DNA from: Chitinophaga sedimenti | GTDB lineage: Bacteria > Bacteroidota > Bacteroidia > Chitinophagales > Chitinophagaceae | Direction of reading: 5' to 3' | NCBI RefSeq assembly: GCF_023156195.1 | Contig: NZ_JAKUKA010000001.1 | Span: 1,178,001 to 1,242,000 of the forward strand | Length of the DNA: 64,000 bases | Shown: positions 9,627 through 19,547 of the stretch, piece after piece | How positions within the stretch are numbered: the first letter of the stretch is position 1 | Layout of the letters: every line of letters begins with the position of its first letter | The notes under the pieces: generated by a model | What the model saw: the letters and a program-made list of their open reading frames with translations, nothing else | Told to the model about the DNA's origin: nothing | The model's database searches: none | Program-made: the position numbers and the translations under genes

Positions 9627-12174
9627 TTAATAATAGTAAGTAACCTCTACCATTACACGGGAACCGTAAAATTTCCGGTAGTTGGCTTCCCATTCGTTGG
9701 CAGATCCGGCGTTACAGCCCGACTCAGCGCCTGCGCACCAGGTACGCCCGAACGAAATGTAATAGCTGCCGCCAACGATATCTTTTGTTTCCGGGTACGT
9801 ACTGTAGGTGGTAGGGGGCACACCACCGGCATTCCAAGTGTAAATCCATTGATTGTCGCTGTAATTCACGGTGCCGGTAAAGTTGTAGAACCGGGTGCTG
9901 TACTTCTTCGCATCCTTATCCACTGGGAACACCGCTACTGGGTGGAGGTAACAGTTGCCGGGCGCCCAGCAACCGCGGAGGTACGTCATCGGCACATGAA
10001 TGATCCGCTTTTTTCATCATTGTTGATTTTAACGGAGCCCGTTACTTCGTCGAACAAACGGTAGTCGGCCTCGTCTTTTCTTTTCGAGTAGATGCGTGCG
10101 GTAATGGTTTCGGTAGCTTCTTTGGTAGCTTCGTCCGTACAGGTATATGTGATTGCATTATCATCGTAACTGGTGACGGTGGTGGTGTTTCCCGCATCTT
10201 TGGCGCCCAATACGCCATGTTTTCCCGGCGTATTCCACACGATTTTATAATCGATGTCCGGGTTCTGTTTAATGTCAGCGATGCCATCCATTCTTTCAAG
10301 GTAAACTTTAACTTTGTTATAGGCATTCTCTTTACCACTCAGGGTAACGCCGTTCGGCAGCATCTTATAGCGGTACTTGCTGACGTTTATCTTCGCGGTA
10401 TCGCGGCCAATGATCGTATTGCCCATCCTGGCGGTAACGTAAATGTATTCCCAGTTATCGCCGTCGCCCAGGTCGCTGGTTTTAGCATTGCAGTTGTAGA
10501 ATACATCTTTGTCGGCGCTCTCAAACTTGTTGCTTTGATTCCCTTTCGTGTCTTTCAGGTAACCATATTTACCGGTAGTGCTCCACTCGAAGTAGGGATG
10601 GGTATCGCCGCCGGTTTCTTCCAGGTTTTTGATTTCGGCGGTAATTTTCTGCTGTGCCAGCGGGATGATTTTGGCTTCGCGTGGCAGCAGTTGCACTTTG
10701 CTGCTGCGCGCCTTCACTTCCCATTCTTCCAGCTGATGCGAGCTCGTGACGCCATGCGCAATGCGGATGAAATCAATACCCAACATGGCCGCATTGACGG
10801 CCTTTAAAATGACAAGTCCTTTTTCGGCGGCATTCACATAGTTGATAAAAGGGGCTGTTGGCTCTTTGCCAATGGCCTTTAATACCAGGGCGGTACCCAC
10901 GGCGCCGGCAGCTTCCACGAGCGTCTGCGCCTGCTTATCTACTGCATTGGTCGCAATGGCCATCATCGAACTGCGCAAGGCCTGTACGTATTCACCCTTT
11001 TTACCTGTTCATAGGCATCCGGTACGACCTTCAGGAATACGTCGGTGGCGTCTATAAATTTATCCACGGGCCCATTACCGATGTCTATTCCTACTTTGCC
11101 CAATTCTTTACGCCAGCCGGCAGTTTCCATGATCAGCGGGAACATGAAGTCGATCGCGAAGGTTTCAATTTCAAGTCGGGTTTGTTTGGCTATTTCGGCA
11201 TTGGTGGTGGGTTGTTTGCTGAATGGCACACCAGGGCCCACTACGCGCACTTTCCAGGTTACCTCGCTTTCCGAATCGCTGAGGTCAAGTACCACAGGGC
11301 CGCTTTTCACTGAAAAGATTTCGTCGGCCTTATTATCCGGTTGTATCATCGTGCCAATCTGCCCGGTGATGGAGGTATTAGCGGAGGCCGGGTCTATCGC
11401 CAGATCTTTATCTGCTTTGGTGCCACTGTTGATATCGCTGATGATCACCTGTTCCTGGCCATTCTCCAGTTTGCGCTTCATTTTGTAAAGAAAAGCGTGT
11501 GCGCGCCGGCGGTAGTTATTCCGGAATGTGAGTGCGCCCAGGTTTTCCTGGAATAGCTGGATGCCACTCAGAAAATCTCCCTGGTCTACCACGATATCGG
11601 AGGTACGCAGGTTGCCTATATCGAGTGTTTTACCTTTTCCCGCCATAGATTCCATGGTTTTACGAAGTGGAGCGGTAAAGGCGCCTTTGGCGAGTACCTG
11701 CGGATCGTTCTTCCACAGACTGGTAAACTCATCGGCCCAGGCTGTCGCCTGGGGCAGTTCGTATATCCGGTTAATAAAAATGTTCGTCATTGTATCGGGC
11801 CGGTAATGAATGCCGCACGCGAAATACAATAATACTTTGGCGGTGGTGGCGGGGGAGAGACTGGTAGTGCTGTCCGTAATAAATCCAGCCAGTATCAGCT
11901 GGTTGTTTTTATCGATCATGTAAGCAATATGCGGCGCGTCGTCGAAATCCTGGGCCATGGTGGCGCCGCTTTTGCTGACCGGGTAGCTGCTGCCGAACGA
12001 CAGCAACTGCGAGCCGGTGAAATCAAAGGAAGCGCCCGCGGGCAGGGTTACTTGCACAGCCACGCTGCCCGCAAGGGGCTTTGGGTCTTCGCCGGGGCCC
12101 TTGGTTTTGCGGCAGGCATTGCCAGCCAGCACCAGGAGACATACAATCAGCAGATAGGGGATGTTTCGTTTCAT
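9627..12174 (-). CDS. Large exported lipoprotein of unknown function
   Basis: About 849 residues once two frame breaks are repaired (T5 run 10998-11002 and T6 run 10009-10014). Each needs one base and gives smooth joins, EQVKKGEYVQALRSS and NNDEKKRIIHVPMTYL. The N-terminus is a lipoprotein signal (YLLIVCLLVLAGNAC, lipobox Cys at about 21). An N-terminal part of about 400 residues is followed by a helical hydrophobic stretch (VEAAGAVGTALVLKAIG, LVILKAVNAAMLGIDFI), then repeated Ig-like segments with WSTTGKYGYL and WNTPGKHGVLG. It ends in a Cys-containing tail (GRTWCAGAESGCNAG). I recognise no family. It is 59 bases upstream of the ECF sigma gene on the same strand, so it may be cotranscribed with that cluster. 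Confidence 0.7.
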
Positions 12175-12316
12175 TGTCGGGAGTTTGCGTGTTCTTTTCC
12201 CCTATATCGGAAGCAACAGCAAAAGGTCATCAAATCTTTACAGGATTTTTTTCCGGGAGACGGGCGCTATAAAATGTAAATGCTTTTTCTAGCTTTAAGT
12301 ACTGATACGAAAAGAC

Positions 12317-12907
12317 ATGATACCCGTGCGCCTCCACCATGAGAAAGTTTTATTGGCTAAAATAGCTAAGGGGGACCGCCGTGCATTCAAGGAAATCTAC
12401 GATCATTATTACCCGCGCGTATATCACTTTGCCTTCCGCCTGTTGCAGTCCCGCACGATTGCCCAGGAAGTACTGCAGGAAACGATGCTGAAGCTCTGGC
12501 AGCTGGGTGATCAGTTACTTCAGATAGATAATCTGGACGCCTATCTGCATAAGATCGTACGGCACCATGCCATTGACCTGCTCCGGAGAAGTGAACTTTC
12601 GGCCCGCGTACAGGCGGAGATCAGTTATACTTTCAACGATACCCATAACGATACGGAGGAACGCGTTATCCTGAACGAAACCCGTAAGATTCTTGAAGAA
12701 GGCATCCGCCAGTTACCCCGGCAGCAACACCTGGTGTACCAGCTTTGCCAGCAACAGGGCCTCAAATACGAGGAAGTGGCCGCCCGCCTCAACATTTCCC
12801 ATGGCACCGTGCAAACGCATATGAAACTGGCCCTTAAATCCCTGCGTCGTTATATGCAGCAGCACACGGACATCGCCGTTTTGCTGGTCATCTGGCAATT
12901 AATCTGA
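12317..12907 (+). CDS. FecI-type ECF sigma factor of the PUL
   Basis: A 196-residue ECF sigma factor. Region 2 includes AFKEIYDHYYPRVYHFAF and AQEVLQETMLKLW, and region 4 reads RQQHLVYQLCQQQGLKYEEV then NISHGTVQTHMKLALKSL. The hydrophobic C-terminal end (AVLLVIWQLI) is typical of Bacteroidota FecI-like factors. It is followed by a FecR anti-sigma gene and an STN-bearing SusC, the standard trans-envelope signalling arrangement. It should activate the downstream SusC/SusD locus when substrate binds the outer membrane receptor. It is divergent from the large lipoprotein gene, with 142 bases between the starts. Confidence 0.92.
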   Translation: MIPVRLHHEKVLLAKIAKGDRRAFKEIYDHYYPRVYHFAFRLLQSRTIAQEVLQETMLKLWQLGDQLLQIDNLDAYLHKIVRHHAIDLLRRSELSARVQAEISYTFNDTHNDTEERVILNETRKILEEGIRQLPRQQHLVYQLCQQQGLKYEEVAARLNISHGTVQTHMKLALKSLRRYMQQHTDIAVLLVIWQLI

Positions 12908-12999
12908 ATTTTTTTAAATCCCATTACCTCGACTTGTCCGCTGGTTCGTCTGTACTATCAGGCAGCTAATGTAAGCTGGCTGATTGCTAACCAGACCTA

Positions 13000-14178
13000 A
13001 TGGACAAAAACAGACTTAGTTACTTATTTCAGCAATACCAGCGTCGTTCGCAGAGCCCGGCGGAGCGGGAAGAATGGCTTGCTGCCTTGTCGGACCCCGC
13101 ACTGGACGCACTGTTGCACGAAGTAACGGGCGAGGAGTGGGGCAAAAGCAGTCACGACGAGCTTCCACCGGCCGATGCCGCCGCGGTGTACCGGCAGGTG
13201 GTGAGTCAGCCACAGCCCGGCAGGGTACGACGTTTATGGCCCAGGATCGCGGTAGCGGCCTCCATTCTTGTTTGTATTGCGGTGGGCGGCTACCTGTACC
13301 GGGAACAAGGTGCAAAAGCCCCCGCAGTTACCCGGCCGCTCGTGCAGGATGTAGCTCCCGGCGCCAACCGCGCCACGCTCACCCTGGCCAACGGGCAAAA
13401 GATCATATTGTCCGACGACCTCAACGGCGAAATCGCCAAACAAGCCGGGGTGCAGATCAACAAATCAAAAAACGGGGTGCTGACTTACACCGTGGAGGAA
13501 AACAACGACCAGCCGGCTAACTCCGTCAATACCCTGTCGACCGCCAGGGGGAAACTTATAAAATTATCCTGCCGGATAAAACCGAAGTATGGCTGAATGC
13601 CGCATCTTCCTTAACGTACCCGGCCCGCTTTACCGGCGCCGACCGCGTGGTAACGCTTACCGGCGAGGGCTATTTTGAAGTAGCGAAGGACCGGCAGCAC
13701 CCGTTTAAAGTAAATACCGCGAAACAGCAGGTGACCGTACTCGGCACCCATTTCAATATCAACGCCTATCCGGATGAGCAGGCCACCCGCACTACGTTGC
13801 TGGAAGGGAGCGTGAAAGTGAGCGCCGGCAGCAACAGTTCCATCATCAAACCCGGAGAACAGTCGACCCTGCGGAACGGGAAGATCGGCATTCAGGACGT
13901 AGACCTGGACCAGGCCACCGCCTGGAAGGACGATAAGTTCGTGTTCGACGGCGATAACATTCAATACATTATGCGGATGGTGGAACGAACGCTGGTATAA
14001 CGTGGAAGTAGTGTATGAAGGCGCGGTATCGGATGAAAAGTTTTATGGGGGCATCTCCCGTTATGAAAACGTTTCAGAAGTACTTAAAGCATTAGCATCA
14101 ACCAACAGCATCGGTTTCAGGATCGAAGGCAAAACTATATATGTTCAACCAAAAGGATCAACTAACAAAATGAAGTAA
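13000..14178 (+). CDS. FecR family anti-sigma factor
   Basis: An inner membrane anti-sigma factor of about 392 residues pairing with the preceding ECF sigma. The N-terminal cytoplasmic domain (about 1-85) is followed by one transmembrane helix (IAVAASILVCIAVGGYLY). The FecR domain contains EVWLNAASSLTYP, LTGEGYFEVAKD and VTVLGTHFNINAY, and the C-terminal DUF4974 region ends with KGSTNKMK. Two breaks occur: the G5 run 13547-13551, where one extra G gives TARGETYKIILPDKTEVWLN, and near 13985-13990, where MRMVER continues into WYNVEVVYEG. The stop is at 14176-14178. Confidence 0.87.
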
Positions 14179-14251
14179 ACCGTAAAAATCCACCGTTATG
14201 GCAGTAGAAAAAGTTCCATGTTAAGCAGTAGCGAATGAGCTTAGAAAAGAA

Positions 14252-14277
14252 GCCAGAAGTGCGGAAACACTCCTGGC
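14252..14277 (+). other. Stem-loop between FecR and SusC genes
   Basis: An imperfect inverted repeat: GCCAG-a-AGTG, loop of 6, CACT-c-CTGGC. No T tract follows, so it is not a clear intrinsic terminator. It sits in the 200-base gap between the FecR stop and the SusC start and could set the level of read-through or protect an mRNA end. The rest of the gap (14179-14378) shows nothing I can name. Confidence 0.45.
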
Positions 14278-14378
14278 TATCGTCCGGCTCATATCGGCAG
14301 TAATCACTTATACCACGTTAATCGCAGGTCCGCCTTTGCTTCGACACGGGGGCGGCTGCTACAAACCAGACAAAACAA

Positions 14379-17300
14379 ATGTATAGAATTTCTACCAAGG
14401 AACTCGGCATACCCGTGCCGATACGTCCCTATTTTGCAAAATTCTTGTTGATGATGCGTCTCATTACTTTTTTAATGTTAGCCACGCTGATGCAGGTGAG
14501 TGCAACATCCATTGCACAAAAAGTAAGCCTCAATGCCAGTAATGCTTCCCTGAAGGCGGTGTTGAAAGACATCGGTAAACAGTGCGGCTATAATTTTGTG
14601 ATCACGGAGTCCAGTTTGAAAGAATCGAAACTGGTAACCGTACGCCTGAAGAACGTGGACCTGAAAGCCGCATTGGACGAGATATTCCGTTCGCAGGTGC
14701 TGACTTACAGCATCGATAAAACCACCATCGTCGTTAAAGAAAAGGAAATTACCACACCGCCGGACATACTGGCAGCAGTGCCGTTGCTGATCAATGAAGT
14801 GCGTGGCCGGGTGACCGATGATGGCGGCACGCCGCTGCCGGGCGTAAGCGTTAAGATCAAAGGTACCACCATTGGCACGCAAACCAACGACAGGGGGAGT
14901 TTACGCTGAATGCAGACCGTGGCGCCACACTGGTGCTGTCGTACATCGGTTTCGAATCAAAAGAAGTCATTATTGCCGGCAATAATCTGAACGTGGTGCT
15001 GGCAGGGAAACAAAGCGCCATCGATATGGTGGTGGTAAACGGGTACACCTCGCAGCGTCGTTCAGATGTAACGGCCGCCATCAGCAGTGTATCCGGCCGC
15101 GACCTGTTAAAATCACCGGTAACCAACGTGACCAACTCGCTGGCCGGGCTCGTACCGGGGCTGGTAGTACAACAAACCACGGGCCGTCCGGGGCTGAATA
15201 CCGCTGCATTGTATATCCGCGGTCAGGTATCGTCCAACGCCACAGCGCTGATCATCGTGGATGGCGTGGAACGTACCACGTTCGGCGACATCGATCCAAA
15301 TGAAATAGAAAGTATCAACATATTGAAAGACGCGTCTTCTACCGCCCTGTATGGGCTAAAAGGCGCGAACGGCGTATTTGTGATCTCCACCAAAAAAGGA
15401 AAGGAGGGACCGGCCCGCGTTACGTTTTCCAGCAACTTTGGCCGGTTAAGCGCCACGAAGCGGCCGGAGATCCTTTCCGCCTACGAAAGCGCCATGCTGC
15501 TCACCGAAGGACAGATGAACACCGGTGAACCGCGGACTTTTACCGATGAAGACCTGGCCATGTTTAAATCCGGTACCGGCGATAAACTGTTGTATCCTAA
15601 TGTAAACTGGTACGATGAACTGGTGAAGGACCATTGGTGGCAGAACCAGCAGAACCTGACGGTGTCGGGCGGTACGCAGAACATCAAGTACTTCACATCT
15701 TTTGGACACCAGTTTGAAAACGGGAACTTCAAAGAATTTAAAACACCGCTGGATTATTCCACCACGCCGAGTTACCAGCGTTACAACTTCCGCGCGCGGG
15801 TGAGTATGGATATTACGAACTCCACCAACTTTGAAGTGAACCTCGCGGGCCGTAACGAACACCGGTATTCGCCTACCGGTTTTACGGAATACAACGACCC
15901 TGCCGGCGCGGTAAGCAATGGGATAGAAGGTGTGGTCGGCCGTGCGCTGAAGATACCGGCCTGGGGACAGCCCTTCTTTAAAGAGTACATCAATTCCAGC
16001 GACCCTGCGATCATTGGCCTGGACGGCACTTACAACCACATTGTGAATTACAACCTTACCGGTATCAACTCCGTGAACCCTTACGCGCTGCTAACGTACG
16101 GCGGGTATGCGTTTACAGATAACAATGTGGCGGAATCGGTATTTACACTCAGTCAGAAGCTGGATGTTATTACTAAAGGACTGTCGGTGAAAGCGCAGTT
16201 CGGGTATGATGCCACGCAAATGTCCGGTAAGCTGCAACGGGGCAGTATTGGGTATTTTGACCTCAACAGGACCACCAAAGAACTGACGCCAGTGGCAGGT
16301 TCCTACAACGACTTTTTCGGGGCACCGGCTTATACCCGCAGTGGTTATACCAAAACGAACCTGCAGGTGTTCATTAACTATGCCCGCTCGTTCGATAAAC
16401 ACAACATCAGCGCCAACCTGATCGGTCAGCGGGAACTGCGTGGCGCCACGGCAGCAGAGGCGCCGTTTGCGAACCAGGGGTTATTTCACAGCTCACTTAC
16501 AATTATGGCGGCCGTTATTTTTTAACGGCAAGTGCCACGTATAACGGGTCCGAGAACTATGCGAAAGGCTACCGTTACGGCTTTTTCCCATCGGCCTCGC
16601 TGGGTTACAACCTGGCAAACGAATCGTTCATGAAACAATATGAATGGATCAATATGCTGAAAGTGCGCGGTTCTGTGGGCAGGGTAGGGCTGCCGAGTCC
16701 GGGTACGGGAAGGTTTTATTACCAGAATAAATTTGGCGCAGGCTCGAACGTGGTATTTGGTAACCCGAACAGTAACTTCAGTGCGCCCACTTATATCCAG
16801 ACGCAATACGGCAACCCTTACGTGACTTTTGAAGAATCACTGAAGAAAAACATCGGGCTGGATGTATTATTGTTCCACGACAAGCTGAGTATTACCGCAG
16901 ACATCTTTAACGATACGCGTTCGAATATCCTTACTACCCGCTCTGCCAGCAGCTTCGCGACTTATGGCGCTACGGTGCCGAGCACCAACTACGGCATGAA
17001 CTATAACCAGGGATATGAGTTGTCGGTGATGTACCGCGACCAGGTAAAAGATTTCACTTATTCAGTTACGGGTAACCTGAGCTTCGCGCGCAATGAACGG
17101 CGGATACTGGATGAGGCGCCCGGGTTGGCCAGTAACCTGAAAGCGACCGGCACGCGCCTTGGCACCTACTTCGGCTACCATGTGCTGGGCTTCTACGCCG
17201 ATCAGAACGATATTGATAAAAGTCCGGTGAATAAGGTAACATCGTTCACTTCCATTCCCGGTGATTTCAAATACCAGGACATAAATGGCGATGGCATTAT

Positions 17301-17820
17301 CAATAACCAGGACGTGATGCCGATCGGGCATCCCAACATCCCGGAATACAATGCAAGCCTGAACCTGCAGGCCGGTTACAAAGGCTTCCAGCTGTCAGTG
17401 TTGTTTAATGGTGTAACGAATGTAAGCTCTAACGTGATTTTCCAGAGCGCCACACTGGGACAATATTATGGGCCGATGTTAGACAGATGGACGCCCGATA
17501 ATCCGAACCCGTCGAGGCCGGCAAGCCGCCCGGGTTTGGTGGCGAATCCCAATGAAAGCCTGAACGACTTTATGCTGCAGGACGCTTCTTACATTAAACT
17601 GCGTAATGTGCAGCTGAGTTATTCATTACCGCGGCAAGTGTTGAACAGGTTGCGGTTAAACGGACTTACCATACTGGTAAGCGGCCAGAATTTAATCACC
17701 TGGACGAAGTTCTATGGACTTGATCCGGAGAATACGATGACGGGCAACGCCTACGCGCCGGCCACTACGACGATTCCGACGACCAAAGTGCTCAACTTCG
17801 GCTTAAACCTTTCTTTATAA
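14379..17820 (+). CDS. SusC-like TonB-dependent receptor with STN signalling domain
   Basis: An outer membrane glycan transporter of about 1147 residues. After the signal region there is an STN (secretin/TonB N-terminal) domain (NASNASLKAVLKDIGKQCGY, then LKAALDEIFRSQVLTYSI), a carboxypeptidase-regulatory-like beta domain (VRGRVTDDGGTPLPGVSVKI), the plug (LNTAALYIRGQ, ALIIVDGVERTTF, STALYGLKGANGVFVISTKK) and a beta-barrel ending in LNFGLNLSL. The STN domain should pass the substrate signal to the adjacent FecR. Frame breaks are at the G5 run 14893-14897 (repair gives RGEFTLNADRGATLVL) and the G4 run 16477-16480 (repair gives QGVISQLTYNYGGRYF). The matching SusD follows by 16 bases. Confidence 0.92.
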
Positions 17821-17836
17821 CCAACGATCACCAGTC

Positions 17837-19513
17837 ATGAACAAATTCATATACCTGCTTAGTTTGGTTATTACGATAACCGCCGTTTCCTGCCAGAAAG
17901 ACTTTTTACAACGTGATGTGGGCATCCAGACCGACCTGGACCAGGTGTTTAAAGATCCTTTGCAGGCATCTCGTTTTGGCGATTTTACTTATACTTTTTC
18001 TATCAATGATTATGGCCGCCTGAGCGGTTATAAAGGCATGACCTCCCAGTTTACGGATGAATCTATCGCCAACAACGCACAGACCGAAGTGGCAACAATG
18101 AACTCGGGGCAGTGGCTGGATGGTGGCGCATCGGACGTGACGGGTATTTATACACAGATGTACCGCGGTATCCGCAATGCAAACCTCATGTTAAAGATGA
18201 TGGAGAAAACGCCCCGGACGCCGGAGTACAATGTGAACTATATCAAAGGAGAGCAGCTATACCTGCGTGCATATTTTTATTTTGAATTGTTACGCCGCTT
18301 TGGAGGAGTAGTAATACTGACGGAGGCGCAGGATTTTACAGCGGCCTCCGAAGACCTGCCGCGTAATACTTACGATGAAACGCTGACGCAGATATTGACG
18401 GATGTGGACCAGGCAATTTCCCTGTTACCGCTCACGAATGCCGACTGGCCTAATCCGGCTGCCCAGGCCAACAGGGCTACGGGTGCCGCTGGTATGGCGT
18501 TAAAAGCAAGGGTATTGATGTTCGATGCCAGTCCGCTTAACAACACCGCCGGCGATGCCGCCAAATGGCAGAAAGCTGCCGCAGCCTCCAAAGCGATCAT
18601 CGACCTGGGAAAATATTCACTGGAGGCTAACTACGCGAATGTGCTGACGATCGCCAACTCCAATGAATACATCCGCATCTGGCCCCGGGGCGGCAGAGGG
18701 TTTATAGGAACTTACCTGAGCGACTTCCTCATCCCCACCAGCATGGGCGGTGCGCAATCGAACCTGTCGCCGGTGCAGAACCACGTAGACCTGTACGAGA
18801 TGAAGAACGGTAAACCTATAACCGATCCTACCTCCGGTTACGATCCACAGAATCCTTACCTCAACCGCGATCCTCGCTTTTATGTAAACATCCTGTACAA
18901 CAATGTGACCTGGCAGGGCCGTGCTATAGAAACCTGGCAAACGGAGCCGAATGCACAGGGGGTGATCACTTACGGCCGCGACCATGGCACGGCGGTGAGC
19001 GTAACAAAAACCAGTTACTACCTCAAACGCTTGTGGCCCGAGGCTTCAAGGTCGGGCTCTACCGCCAACGCCCTGTTGAACTACGTGTTTTATCGTTATG
19101 CGGAAGTGTTGCTCAACTATGCGGAAGCGACGAATGAAGCGACAGGCCCTAACGAAGAAGTATACAAATCTGTTAATGCCGTGCGGAAAAGAGCCGGTAT
19201 GCCCGATTTACCCGAAGGGTTGTCGAAAGACGACATGCGGGCGCGTATATGGAACGAACGTGCGGTTGAATTTGCCTTTGAAGATATGCGCTGGTGGGAT
19301 ATTCTCCGCTGGAAAAAAGGCGCCGCGTATGTAGCCAAGCCGATGACAGGAATGAGGGTGATCAAAAACACCAATGGCACTTTTTCCTACACGGTAGTAG
19401 AACTGCCGGCGTTCCAGAAGGTATTTAATGAACACATGTACCTGTACCCGATACCACGGGCGGAAATGAACAAAACCTCGGGCGCATTGAAGCAGAACCC
19501 GGGATGGGAGTAA
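17837..19513 (+). CDS. SusD/RagB-like glycan-binding lipoprotein
   Basis: A 558-residue surface lipoprotein with a lipobox Cys in ITAVSCQKDFL and the SusD helical fold. Typical stretches are GEQLYLRAYFYFELLRRFG, the conserved NPAAQANRATGAAGMALKARV and the C-terminal ERAVEFAFEDMRWWDILRW and LKQNPGWE. It forms the lid of the outer membrane SusC/D complex with the preceding receptor and helps capture oligosaccharides. No frame break was seen, one of few long genes here without one. Confidence 0.95.
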   Translation: MNKFIYLLSLVITITAVSCQKDFLQRDVGIQTDLDQVFKDPLQASRFGDFTYTFSINDYGRLSGYKGMTSQFTDESIANNAQTEVATMNSGQWLDGGASDVTGIYTQMYRGIRNANLMLKMMEKTPRTPEYNVNYIKGEQLYLRAYFYFELLRRFGGVVILTEAQDFTAASEDLPRNTYDETLTQILTDVDQAISLLPLTNADWPNPAAQANRATGAAGMALKARVLMFDASPLNNTAGDAAKWQKAAAASKAIIDLGKYSLEANYANVLTIANSNEYIRIWPRGGRGFIGTYLSDFLIPTSMGGAQSNLSPVQNHVDLYEMKNGKPITDPTSGYDPQNPYLNRDPRFYVNILYNNVTWQGRAIETWQTEPNAQGVITYGRDHGTAVSVTKTSYYLKRLWPEASRSGSTANALLNYVFYRYAEVLLNYAEATNEATGPNEEVYKSVNAVRKRAGMPDLPEGLSKDDMRARIWNERAVEFAFEDMRWWDILRWKKGAAYVAKPMTGMRVIKNTNGTFSYTVVELPAFQKVFNEHMYLYPIPRAEMNKTSGALKQNPGWE

Positions 19514-19547
19514 ACAGGTTGTACACATTCAATTAATCAGCATCAAC

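Noticed and set aside
10217..10807. Plus-strand open frame of 196 codons across the large lipoprotein gene
   Set aside because: Hydrophobic composition is the mirror of the minus-strand coding sequence; no independent support.
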